Position numbers and translations under genes: made by a program. The notes under the pieces were generated by a model. That model made no database searches, was not told the origin of the DNA, and was given only the letters and a program-made list of their open reading frames with translations. Below, piece after piece: positions 1-7,684 of a stretch of DNA of 64,000 nucleotides. Numbering within the stretch: the first letter of the stretch is position 1; every line of letters begins with the position of its first letter. This DNA comes from Paraconexibacter antarcticus. GTDB lineage: Bacteria > Actinomycetota > Thermoleophilia > Solirubrobacterales > Solirubrobacteraceae. The stretch lies in contig NZ_CP098502.1 in the NCBI RefSeq assembly GCF_024220175.1, positions 868,001 to 932,000 on the forward strand. Direction: 5' to 3'.

Positions 1-1854
1 GCGAGCCCGACCCCGAAGAAGCGCTTCGCCTGGCTCTTCCCCGACGGCGGCCACGCGCTCGTCATCATCCGGCCGAAGCACGGGCTCTCGGACGCCGCCG
101 TCACGCGCCTCGGCCGCGACGCGACCCGGATCGTCGCCGCCGCGCGGCTGCCCGGCATCACGACGTCGGTCGCCGGCGCGCCGCTCGTCGTCGCCGAGGC
201 GACCTCGACGGTCGCCGACGAGATGGTGCGCCTCGCGCCCGTCGTCATCGTCGCCATGCTGCTCGCGCTGCTCCTCGGGCTGGGCATCCGCAACCGGGCC
301 GTCCACCTCATCGTGCCGGCGGGCGCCGCGGTCGCGGTGACCGCCGGGTTCAGCTGGCCGCTCGGCCTCGGCTTCACCCCGGCGACGCTCGCGGCGCTCC
401 CGGTCGTCCTCGGCCTCGCGATCGACTACGTCGTCCAGCTGCAGGCGCGCTACTGGACCGAGCGCGCGGCCGGCCGCGAGCCGCGGCGGGCCGCCGATGT
501 CGCGCTCCGCAAGGTCGGGCCGACGCTGCTGCTCGCCGGCGGTGTCATGGCGGCCGGCTTCCTCGCGCTGCTGGCGAGCCCGGTGCCGCTCGTCGGCCGC
601 CTCGGCGTCACGCTCGCAGTCGGCGTCGGCGCGAGCCTCCTGTCGCTCCTGACGATCGCCGCCCCGCTCATGGTCGTGCTCGACCGGCCCGGCCGCCCGC
701 TGCCCCGCGTGCCGACCCCGGGCCTGCTCGGGGCGGGCCGCCCGCGGACCGTCGCCGCCGCCGGGATCCTCGCGGTGACGCTCGTCGGCCTCGCGCTGAG
801 CCACGGCACGCCGGTCCAGTCCGACCTGCGGCGCCTCGCGGACAGGAACATGCCGGAGCTCGTGCGGCTCGAGGCGCTGCAGAAGGAGCTCGGGACCGGC
901 GGCCAGATCCGCATCGCCGTGACCGGGAGGAACATCGCCTCGCCCGCGGGACTCGCCTGGATGGCGTCGGTCCAGGCGAGGATCCTCGGGCTCGGCAAGG
1001 GCCTGCAGGCGGGGCCGAACCTCGCGTCGATCGTCAGCAGCTCCGGGCAGGGCGTCCCGGACGCCGCCGCGATCCCGCGGATCCTGCGGCTTATCCCGCC
1101 GGACTTCGTCAACGGCATCCTCACGAGGGACCACCGGCGCGCGGAGCTCAGCTTCGGCATCCCGCTCGGGTCGGCGGGCGCGCAGGCGAAGCTCATCGCC
1201 CGGATGCAGCGGATCCTCGGCGACGCGCCCGACGGGATCAGCGCCCATGTCGCGGGCCTTCAGGCGCTGTCGGCCTCGAGCGTGAACGGGCTGCAGGACG
1301 AGCGCCCGTGGCTGCTCGCGGCCAGCGCGCTCATCATCTTCCTGCTCCTGCTGGCGGCGCGCCGGGACGTGCGCCGCGCGGCGATCCCGCTCGTGCCCGC
1401 GCTCTTCGCCGCGGGGCTCACGGCGGTCGTCATCGAGGCCATCGGCCTGCAGCTGTCGCCGCTGAGCGCCGGCCTGGATCCGCTCGTGCTGGCGGTCGGC
1501 GTCGAGTTCGGCCTGCTGCTCGAGGCGCGCTACCGCGAGGAGCGCGTCATCAACGGCCGCGAGGCGGACGCGGCGGCCCGGCGGGCGCTCGAGCTCCTCG
1601 CGACGCCGCTCGTCGTCGCCGCGGGGACGGTCGCGCTCGGCTTCCTCGTGCTCACGGTGAGCCGCCTCCCGGTCCTGCAGCAGTTCGGCCTCGTCGCGGC
1701 GCTCGAGCTCATGCTCTCGGTCCTGTCCGCGATCGTCATCGTCCCGGTCCTCTGCATCGTCGCCGACCGCCGTCGCGCGCCGCGGCGGCGGGCCGAGCGC
1801 CCGTCGACGGCGGAGCGACCGGTGGCACTCGCCCAGCACGAGCCGGTGGCATGA
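1..1854 (+). CDS. RND/MMPL-family exporter, C-terminal part (5' end outside window)
   Basis: The reading frame is open from base 1, so this is the last 617 residues of a longer protein; the internal ATG at 223 is not the true start. Two membrane blocks flank a soluble loop: the first has several hydrophobic helices with a charged helix motif (GLAIDYVVQ), the second repeats this with AVGVEFGLLLEARY, the duplicated layout of RND transporters whose acidic membrane residues carry protons. It resembles MMPL and HpnN-type proteins, which export lipids such as hopanoids or mycolate precursors. The cargo here is unknown. The stop overlaps the next gene by 4 bases (ATGA), so it heads an exporter-lipoprotein-membrane protein operon next to SCP2-type lipid carriers, consistent with lipid export. 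Confidence 0.85.
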   Translation, partial: ASPTPKKRFAWLFPDGGHALVIIRPKHGLSDAAVTRLGRDATRIVAAARLPGITTSVAGAPLVVAEATSTVADEMVRLAPVVIVAMLLALLLGLGIRNRAVHLIVPAGAAVAVTAGFSWPLGLGFTPATLAALPVVLGLAIDYVVQLQARYWTERAAGREPRRAADVALRKVGPTLLLAGGVMAAGFLALLASPVPLVGRLGVTLAVGVGASLLSLLTIAAPLMVVLDRPGRPLPRVPTPGLLGAGRPRTVAAAGILAVTLVGLALSHGTPVQSDLRRLADRNMPELVRLEALQKELGTGGQIRIAVTGRNIASPAGLAWMASVQARILGLGKGLQAGPNLASIVSSSGQGVPDAAAIPRILRLIPPDFVNGILTRDHRRAELSFGIPLGSAGAQAKLIARMQRILGDAPDGISAHVAGLQALSASSVNGLQDERPWLLAASALIIFLLLLAARRDVRRAAIPLVPALFAAGLTAVVIEAIGLQLSPLSAGLDPLVLAVGVEFGLLLEARYREERVINGREADAAARRALELLATPLVVAAGTVALGFLVLTVSRLPVLQQFGLVAALELMLSVLSAIVIVPVLCIVADRRRAPRRRAERPSTAERPVALAQHEPVA

Positions 1855-2294
1855 CGGCGCCGCGTCGGTGGTGTCTCGCGCTCCTGCTCGCGGTGGCCAC
1901 GGTCACCGCCGGTTGCGGCGGCGGCGGAGGGGGCGGCGGCACGGACACGACGTCGAGCGCGGCGGCGGGCGGCGCAGGCGCGCGGACCGGCGTCGCCACG
2001 ACGTCCGACGCGCCGGCGGCCCAGGACTGGTGCACGACCGGCGCGGCGTACAAGCTCAGCTCGGCCGCGAACGACGCCCAGCTCGCGACGGTCGACAAGA
2101 ACCTGCAGGCCCTGCGCACCGCCGCGCAGCAGGCGCGGATCGCGCTCGCGAAGGTCCCGCCCGGCACCGGCTGCGCCGCGCAGTTCCTCAACCAGATCGT
2201 GAAGTCCGCCCGCCAGGTGCCGGGCAGCGCGTCGACGATCCGCGCGATGAAGAAGGCCCGCAACGACCACCGCCTCCCGCTGCACCCCTACTGA
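1851..2294 (+). CDS. Small secreted lipoprotein, function unknown
   Basis: 147 residues. A hydrophobic signal peptide ends in a lipobox (VTAGC, Cys about residue 22), followed by a poly-Gly stretch, a Ser/Thr/Ala linker and a helical C-terminal half with two more cysteines (DWCTTG and GTGCAAQF) that could form a disulfide. The start overlaps the exporter stop and the stop overlaps the next start (TGATG), so it is probably a partner of the RND exporter on the outer face of the membrane. No family was recognised. Confidence 0.75.
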   Translation: MTAPRRWCLALLLAVATVTAGCGGGGGGGGTDTTSSAAAGGAGARTGVATTSDAPAAQDWCTTGAAYKLSSAANDAQLATVDKNLQALRTAAQQARIALAKVPPGTGCAAQFLNQIVKSARQVPGSASTIRAMKKARNDHRLPLHPY

Positions 2295-3067
2295 TGACGA
2301 CGATGCCCCACACCGCGCTCACCGCCACCGAGGTCGCCGACGAGAGGCGGGCCGGCCGCCGCGGCGGATCGATCGCCATCGCGTCGGTCGTCGCGTCGCT
2401 GGCGGCGCTCGTCGTCGCGAACGCCGCCAGCAGCCACGGCAGGCTCTCGGAGCCCGGCACGGGCGGGGGCGGAACGAGCCGCGCCGAGCAGCGACGGCAG
2501 CTGGTGGACTTCGCGTCGCACCTCGGCGGGCAGGAGGCTGCCGCGGCCCTGCGCTGCATCGGCATCGCGCTGAGCATCCCCGTCGGCCTCTACCTCCTCG
2601 ACCTCATCCGCCGGCGCGGCGGCTCGCCCCCGTCGTGGGTCCGGTACCCACTGTTCGTCGGCCCGGTCCTCATCGTCGCCGCGACGATCTTCGGGTTCTT
2701 CGCGCTGAAGGACGTCTCGGACACGTTCGTCGGTTCGGGGGTCCGGTCGGTCGCGCGCGCGCACCAGCTCCGCGAAGACAGCGGGGCCCTCAAGGGTGCC
2801 GGGCTGTTCGACGTCGCCTCGCGGGTCATCTTCGCGGTGTGGGTCGGGCTCGTCGCCTCGCACGCGATGAGGGTCGGGCTGCTCACGAGCTTCCTCGGCT
2901 ACTGGGGCATCGCGGGCGCGTTCTGCCTCGCGCTGCAGGTTCCGATCGGTGATGCGATGTATCTCTCGTGGCTCCTCAGCATGGGGATCCTCGCGCTCGG
3001 GTACTGGCCCGGGGGACGTCCGGAGGCGTGGGATCGCCGGCCGGCGATAGACGGCCCCGCGCTCTGA
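2294..3067 (+). CDS. Multi-pass membrane protein, function unknown
   Basis: 257 residues with about five or six hydrophobic segments: one near residues 25-42, one near 78-95 (IGIALSIPVGLYLLDLI), one at 110-130, then three toward the C terminus. The ATG shares one base with the stop of the lipoprotein gene, so it is the third member of the exporter operon. A downstream-shifted start at the second Met (residue 4) is possible. It resembles uncharacterised actinobacterial membrane proteins; a role with the exporter is inferred from the operon only. Confidence 0.7.
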   Translation: MTTMPHTALTATEVADERRAGRRGGSIAIASVVASLAALVVANAASSHGRLSEPGTGGGGTSRAEQRRQLVDFASHLGGQEAAAALRCIGIALSIPVGLYLLDLIRRRGGSPPSWVRYPLFVGPVLIVAATIFGFFALKDVSDTFVGSGVRSVARAHQLREDSGALKGAGLFDVASRVIFAVWVGLVASHAMRVGLLTSFLGYWGIAGAFCLALQVPIGDAMYLSWLLSMGILALGYWPGGRPEAWDRRPAIDGPAL

Positions 3068-3098
3068 CGAAGGGCGGGGTCCCCCCATGTGGCCAGTC

Positions 3099-3134
3099 GA
3101 GGGTCACGCTTCATCCGATGGGGGCATGACCCTC
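3099..3134. promoter_or_regulatory. Inverted repeat upstream of the first SCP2-type gene
   Basis: A perfect 8-bp inverted repeat (GAGGGTCA, 20-base spacer, TGACCCTC) lies in the leader of the SCP2-type gene, between the end of the exporter operon and the proposed GTG at 3161. It could be an operator or an RNA hairpin. It is too loosely spaced to be a classical terminator. Confidence 0.35.
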
Positions 3135-3160
3135 ACCTCCCGAGCGGCGACCATCGAGCG

Positions 3161-3568
3161 GTGCACGGTGCCAACGACCTCCCTGGCCTCACGGTCGCGT
3201 TCTTCCGCAAGGGCGCGCAGGACGCCGAGCTGAGCGAGCGCATGAGCTTCGCCGCCACCGTCGTCCAGATCACCTACACGGACGTGGAGGGGGAGAACGC
3301 CTGCACGGTGTGGCTCGACCGCGACCCGATCGAGGCGGAGGTCGGCGCAAGCGCCGAGGCGGAGATCGAGCTCGCGATGAGCGCCGAGACCGGCATCTCG
3401 CTGTTCGCCGGCCGGGTCGCACTGCCGATCGCGATCCTGAACGGGGAGGTGACGTACCGCGGCCCGGTGCGGAAGTTCCTGCGGGTCGTGCCGATCATGC
3501 AGTCGTTCGACTTCGGCCTGTTCCGCGGGCAGGGGACCGACCTGACGTGCGGCGCGCAGGCGTCCTGA
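3161..3568 (+). CDS. SCP2-like sterol/lipid carrier protein, small
   Basis: 135 residues from a GTG start, chosen because the paralogue encoded at 5962-6384 begins its homologous segment at the same point; an in-frame GTG at 3089 would add 24 residues without resemblance. The two proteins share AELSERMSFA, GENACTV, LDRDPI and GPVRKFLRVVPI, the last being the C-terminal segment typical of SCP2-type domains, which bind sterols or acyl chains in a hydrophobic tunnel. No signal peptide or membrane helix, so cytoplasmic. It follows the exporter operon and converges on a GAF-LuxR pair. The ligand cannot be told from sequence. Confidence 0.72.
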   Translation: MHGANDLPGLTVAFFRKGAQDAELSERMSFAATVVQITYTDVEGENACTVWLDRDPIEAEVGASAEAEIELAMSAETGISLFAGRVALPIAILNGEVTYRGPVRKFLRVVPIMQSFDFGLFRGQGTDLTCGAQAS

Positions 3569-3584
3569 GCGGCCGGGCGGGCCC

Positions 3585-3603
3585 GGCCGGGCGAGCCCCG
3601 GCC
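3585..3603. terminator. Hairpin between convergent SCP2 and LuxR genes
   Basis: Perfect 7-bp GC stem (GGCCGGG / CCCGGCC) with a 5-base loop in the 45-base space between two converging genes. There is no T-run, as expected at this GC content, so it is a candidate bidirectional terminator only. Confidence 0.4.
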
Positions 3604-3613
3604 GGTCGTGTCG

Positions 3614-4777
3614 TCAGGCGGCCCGGGGCTCGGCGTGCTCGTCGTCCGGGCCGAGCGGCCGGGACCCGAGGTACATCGAGATCGCCTGCGTCCGGTTCGC
3701 GGCGCCGAGCTTGCGCAGCAGATGCTTGACGTGGGACTTCACGGTCCCGACGCTGATCGCCAGCGCCTCGGCGATGGCCCGGTTCGTACGGCCCTGGACG
3801 ATGAGCGCGAGCACGTCGCGCTCGCGTGCGGTGAGCAGGTCGTCGATCGCGGCGCGGCGGCGGTCGTCCCCGACGAGGGCGACGGTGTCCCAGTCCTTGC
3901 TCTCGTCCCGGACGAACTCGATCTCCGCGTGGGACAGCGCGAGCATGACGTCCTCCGTCTCGCGGAAGGCGGACCGCACGTGCTCGCGGTGGCTCGCCAG
4001 CCGCTCGAGCATGACGGCCCGCTCGAACGCGCGCCCGAACCCCTCGGCGAAGACCCAGAGCGCGTCGCGGTCGGTCTCGTCGAGGCCGCGGTCGCCCGGC
4101 GGGCGGTCGCAGTGCAGGAGGCTGACGACCCGCCCGGCGGGGGTGATCGGGGCGACCACGTAGGCCCGCGTCCCGCCCGGCGCCGCCAGGGGCCGCTCGA
4201 CCCGCGGGTCGGTCGCCGTGTCGCAGACGAGCTCGGCCCGGCCGGAGCGGACGACCTCCGCCTCGAGCGTGTCGACGTGGAACGGCATCGCCGCGGACCG
4301 GGCCCAGGCGACGAACTCCTCCTCGGCGTCGAAGCGCTCGGTGAAGTGCGTCATCCACGGAAACCACGTCCCGTGCTCGACGCGGCTGAGCATCGCCCGC
4401 GTGAAGCCGCAGGCGGTGACCGCCTCGCGGCAGACGGTCTCGACCATCGCCGCCGAGGACCCGGCGTCGCGGATGCGCGCGAGGCTGCGCTCGACGCGGT
4501 CGAAGAGGCCCGCCCGCCGCACGCCCGCGAGGCGGTGCGCCTCGACCTCGACCGACCGCGCCTCGAGCGCGAGGTCGACGAGCCGCGCGCGGCGCGCCGC
4601 GCCGGGCTCGGCGGCGACCGCGGCGGCGAGCCGCGCCCGGAGCGCCCCGACGTCGGCGAGCGTCGCCGGGCGGCCGGCATCCAGGTCCTCGCGCAGCACG
4701 GCGGCCGCCCGCGTCGCGACGCTCGCGCAGGCCGACAGCAGGTCGGCGATCCCGGAGGGGTCGGTGGCGACGGTCAC
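3614..4777 (-). CDS. GAF-domain LuxR-type transcriptional regulator (pair A, second gene)
   Basis: 387 residues from a GTG that overlaps the upstream gene stop by 4 bases (GTGA). Residues 1-110 are helical; 110-270 form a GAF-like sensor (CGFTRAMLSRVEHG, TRAYVVAPITPAG, DALWVFAEGFGRAFERAVML); a short helical linker follows; residues 318-378 are a LuxR/NarL helix-turn-helix (LTARERDVLALIVQGRTNRAIAEALAISVGTVKSHVKHLLRKL, split here as LTARERDVLAL and GTVKSHVKHLLRKLG). GAF domains bind small molecules. There is no receiver domain, so control is by ligand or partner binding. The coupling suggests it is made together with the gene at 4774-5868, perhaps forming a heteromer. Confidence 0.85.
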   Translation of the reverse strand: MTVATDPSGIADLLSACASVATRAAAVLREDLDAGRPATLADVGALRARLAAAVAAEPGAARRARLVDLALEARSVEVEAHRLAGVRRAGLFDRVERSLARIRDAGSSAAMVETVCREAVTACGFTRAMLSRVEHGTWFPWMTHFTERFDAEEEFVAWARSAAMPFHVDTLEAEVVRSGRAELVCDTATDPRVERPLAAPGGTRAYVVAPITPAGRVVSLLHCDRPPGDRGLDETDRDALWVFAEGFGRAFERAVMLERLASHREHVRSAFRETEDVMLALSHAEIEFVRDESKDWDTVALVGDDRRRAAIDDLLTARERDVLALIVQGRTNRAIAEALAISVGTVKSHVKHLLRKLGAANRTQAISMYLGSRPLGPDDEHAEPRAA

Positions 4778-5868
4778 GGCGCACCGCCCTCGAGCTTGAC
4801 GAAGTGCAGGTACCGCGCGACCGCCTCCGCGCGGTTCGTCACGTGGAGCTTGCGGAGGACGCGCTTGACGTGCGACTTCACCGTGGCCTCGGAGACGACG
4901 AGGGCCTGCGCGATCGCGACGTTCGTGTGCCCGAGCGCCATGAGCTCGAGGACCTCGCGCTCGCGGGCGGTGATGACGGGGCTGAGCCCCGGGCGGACCC
5001 AGCCGGAGACCGTGGCGGGGGCGGTCGCGCCGGTCGCGGGCTCCTGCATCGTGAGCGCCATCTCGACCCGGTAGACCTCGTCGACGCGGCGGGCGGCGCT
5101 GGCGAAGGCGGCGTCGAGCGCCTCGCGCTGACGGGCCAGCCGGTCGATGAGCACAGCCCGCTCGAAGAGGAGGCCGAAGTGCTCGGCGAACGCCCACAGG
5201 TTGTCCCGGTCGGCCTTCGTCGGGCCGTGCCCGGCCCCGCGGAAGTCGGCGTGGAACAGCGCGATGACCCGGTGCGTGGGCGCCACCGGAGCGCCGACGT
5301 AGGCGGTGCAGCCCGCCGCCCGCAGCACGGGGTTGTCGCGGTCGGGCGCGGTCGCCTCGCTCACGAGCAGCGGGGCGCGGCGGCGCACCATCTCGGTCTC
5401 GAGGTGCAGGTCGGCGAGCGGGATGTCCGCGTTGTCGAGCGCTGCCGCGAACGCCCGCGTCAACTCGGGGTCGGCGAAGCGCTCGTCCTCGTCGAGGGCG
5501 TAGGGCACCCAGCGCAGGCCGTGCACGCGGGAGAGCAGGACGCGGGTGAACCCGCAGGCCCGCCGGACCTCGCGCGGGGCCGCCTCGATGAGCTCGGCCG
5601 GCCCGCGGCACTGCTGCAGCCGCCCGAGCGCCTCGTGGATCCGGACGAGCGACTCGAGCCGGTCGCCGCGGTCGCTCGCCTCACGCTGCCAGATCTCCGC
5701 GTCGAGCTGCGCCAGGGCGTCGAGCGCGGCGCCCGCCTGCGCCGGGCCGAGCGAGGGGTCACGGGCCATCGCCGCCAGGGCGGACCGGCAGGGGCGGGCG
5801 GCGGCGCCCGGCCCTCCGGCGGGGACCGGGCGGAGACGAGGGGTCGATGGGGCTGCGATGGTCGTCAT
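4774..5868 (-). CDS. GAF-domain LuxR-type transcriptional regulator (pair A, first gene)
   Basis: 364 residues. The layout matches its downstream partner: an Ala-rich N-terminal region, a helical stretch, a GAF-like domain near residues 90-240 (CGFTRVLLSRVHG, CTAYVGAPVAPTH, NLWAFAEHFGLLFERAVL), and a C-terminal LuxR helix-turn-helix near 300-355 (ITAREREVLELMALGHTN, EATVKSHVKRVLRKL). It is the promoter-proximal gene of a two-gene unit; its stop overlaps the next start by 4 bases. It lies 93 bases downstream of an SCP2-type gene on the same strand, so all three may be cotranscribed. The ligand is unknown. Confidence 0.86.
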   Translation of the reverse strand: MTTIAAPSTPRLRPVPAGGPGAAARPCRSALAAMARDPSLGPAQAGAALDALAQLDAEIWQREASDRGDRLESLVRIHEALGRLQQCRGPAELIEAAPREVRRACGFTRVLLSRVHGLRWVPYALDEDERFADPELTRAFAAALDNADIPLADLHLETEMVRRRAPLLVSEATAPDRDNPVLRAAGCTAYVGAPVAPTHRVIALFHADFRGAGHGPTKADRDNLWAFAEHFGLLFERAVLIDRLARQREALDAAFASAARRVDEVYRVEMALTMQEPATGATAPATVSGWVRPGLSPVITAREREVLELMALGHTNVAIAQALVVSEATVKSHVKRVLRKLHVTNRAEAVARYLHFVKLEGGAP

Positions 5869-5961
5869 CGGCGGGTCACGCGCGACGTCCGGGCGCGGGG
5901 GAGCCGGTGGGCGCCGAGGTCCTCGCCGCGCGCTGACCGCGCCTGGACGCGGCCCGGGGGC

Positions 5962-6384
5962 TCAGGCCGCCGGGTCCCGCGGCGCGGCGGAGACCGCGGG
6001 GGCGGAGGCGAGGCCGCGGAACATGTCGAAGTCGAACGACTGCAGGATCGGCACGACGCGCAGGAACTTCCGCACCGGACCCGTATAGCTGATCTTGCCG
6101 TTGAGGATCGCGATCGGGAGCTGGTCGCTGCCGAGGAAGAGGTCCTGGTAGACCTGCGCGGTACCGAAGAGCTCGACCTCCCCGGACCCGACGGCACCGA
6201 GCTCCGCGCTGATCGGATCGCGGTCGAGCGAGACCGTGCAGGCGTTCTCGCCGACGAGGTCGGTGAAGTGCATGTGGACGACGGTGTTCGCGAAGCTCAT
6301 CCGCTCGCTCAGCTCCGCGTCCTCCGCGGCGCGGTTGAAGAACTCGACCATGAGCTCGGGGAGGTTGCTGCTCTGGGGGGTCAT
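5962..6384 (-). CDS. SCP2-like sterol/lipid carrier protein, small
   Basis: 140 residues. Two adjacent ATGs exist (6387 and 6384); GGAG sits 6 bases before the second, which is therefore preferred. It is a close paralogue of the protein at 3161-3568, sharing DAELSERMSFA, GENACTV, LDRDPISAELGA, LPIAILNGKISY and GPVRKFLRVVPI, the C-terminal signature of the SCP2 lipid-carrier fold. No signal peptide. It precedes regulator pair A on the same strand with a 93-base gap, the reverse orientation to the other close copy on the far side of the pair, so the regulators are bracketed by paralogous carriers. Confidence 0.77.
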   Translation of the reverse strand: MTPQSSNLPELMVEFFNRAAEDAELSERMSFANTVVHMHFTDLVGENACTVSLDRDPISAELGAVGSGEVELFGTAQVYQDLFLGSDQLPIAILNGKISYTGPVRKFLRVVPILQSFDFDMFRGLASAPAVSAAPRDPAA

Positions 6385-6452
6385 CATCGTCTCCGTTCGA
6401 TTCGGCTCAAGTGAACCTAAGGTCGGGGGGTTTCCGGGGCATCCCGCCTGCG

Positions 6453-7520
6453 CTACACGAACCCCCCCCTTTGGGAGTAGACCCCTTTTCGGGTGGCACT
6501 GGCGATGGCGCGCAGCTGCTCGATCCGGTCCTCGAGCGTCGCCCCGATCGGGTTCACGAGCAGCGTGTCGACGCCCGCGGCCGCGTACTCGTCGAGGCGC
6601 TCGCCGACGCTGTCGGGGGTGGCGCAGAGGCACACCGTGTCGAGCAGCTCGTCGCTCAGCGCGGCCTTCGCCGCCTCCTTCTCGCCGCCGAGGTAGAGGT
6701 CCTGCACGCGCTCCGCCTCGTCCTCGAAGCCGTAGCTGCGGACGAGCGTGTTGTAGAAGTTCTTCTCCTTCGAGCCCATGCCGCCGACGTACAGCGCGGT
6801 CATGTCGCGCACCGCGTCCCGGGCCGCGTCGAGATCCTCGTCGACGGCCGCGTAGACGAGCGGCGTGATCGCGATGTCCTCCACGGTGCGACCGGCCCGG
6901 GCGGCGCCCTCGGCGAGCATCGGCGTGACGTTGTCGACGTGGTCCGGCGAGAAGAGGACGGGCATCCAGCCGTCGGCGATCTCACCGGCGAGGGCGGTGT
7001 TCTGCGGCCCGATCGCGGCGAGGTACACGGGGATGCGGTCCTGGTACGGGCCGATCGTGAGCTTCAGGGAGCGCCCGGGGCCGTCGGGCAGGGGCAGCGT
7101 CATCGTCTTGCCCTCGTACTCCAGGCGCTCCCGGGTGAGGGCCTTGCGGACGATCGCGACGTAGTCGCGGGTGCGCCCGAGCGGCCGGTCGAACCGCTGG
7201 CCGTGCCACCCCTCGGCGACCTGCGGGCCCGACGTCCCGAGCCCGAGGCGGAAGCGCCCCTCGGACAGCTGGTCGAGCGTCGCCGCCGTCATCGCGGTCA
7301 TCGCGGCCGAGCGGGCCGGGATCTGGAAGACCCCCGACGCGACCCCGATCCGAGAGGTCTTCGACGCGATCCAGGTGAGGATCGTCGCCGCGTCCGACCC
7401 GTAGGCCTCGCCGACGAAGACGACGTCGTAGCCGGCCTCCTCGGCCTCGAGGACGAGCCGCAACTGGTCGTCGGCGTCGAGGCCGAGGCCCCAGTAGGCG
7501 ATGTGGAGTCCGAGCTTCAT
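6453..7520 (-). CDS. Luciferase-like (LLM) F420-dependent oxidoreductase
   Basis: 355 residues, full length for the family. It starts MKLGLHIAYWGLG, then shows the TIM-barrel landmarks of LLM enzymes: EAEEAGYDVVFVGEAYGSD, a strand with TSRIGVASGV, ATLDQLSEGRFRLGLGTSGP and a C-terminal NPIGATLEDRIEQLRAIA. Actinobacterial members usually use F420 (some FMN) to reduce or oxidise small organic substrates. It stands between the SCP2/LuxR blocks and on the same strand as both, so its substrate may be the lipid or the effector handled there; that link is inference from position. Confidence 0.85.
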   Translation of the reverse strand: MKLGLHIAYWGLGLDADDQLRLVLEAEEAGYDVVFVGEAYGSDAATILTWIASKTSRIGVASGVFQIPARSAAMTAMTAATLDQLSEGRFRLGLGTSGPQVAEGWHGQRFDRPLGRTRDYVAIVRKALTRERLEYEGKTMTLPLPDGPGRSLKLTIGPYQDRIPVYLAAIGPQNTALAGEIADGWMPVLFSPDHVDNVTPMLAEGAARAGRTVEDIAITPLVYAAVDEDLDAARDAVRDMTALYVGGMGSKEKNFYNTLVRSYGFEDEAERVQDLYLGGEKEAAKAALSDELLDTVCLCATPDSVGERLDEYAAAGVDTLLVNPIGATLEDRIEQLRAIASATRKGVYSQRGGFV

Positions 7521-7553
7521 CCCGCCAAGCTAGGCGGGCCCGGACGTGCGTTC

Positions 7554-7574
7554 GTCCCCCCGGCGCGGGGGGAC
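7554..7574. terminator. Strong G/C hairpin between regulator pair B and LLM oxidoreductase
   Basis: Perfect 8-bp stem (GTCCCCCC / GGGGGGAC) with loop GGCGC. It lies after the stop of regulator pair B and 34 bases before the LLM start, both read leftward. It may end pair B transcription, or act as an operator or attenuator for the LLM gene. No T-run. Confidence 0.4.
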
Positions 7575-7684
7575 CGTGCGTCGGAAGGGGGTCAGCCGTG
7601 GAAGTGCACCACGAGCTTCGCCCCGACGCAGGCGCCGGTCGATCCGCCCGACGGCGGTACCCCCCGGACCACCGTCGTGAGCCG

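Noticed and set aside
1868-2293. Extension of the 2294 membrane protein upstream to 1868
   Set aside because: The upstream stretch is an Arg/Gly-rich shadow of the lipoprotein gene; ATG at 2294 has a TGATG junction.
3126-3160. ATG at 3126 as start of the first SCP2-type gene
   Set aside because: It is in a different frame from the homologous region and would need a frameshift; GTG at 3161 is better supported.
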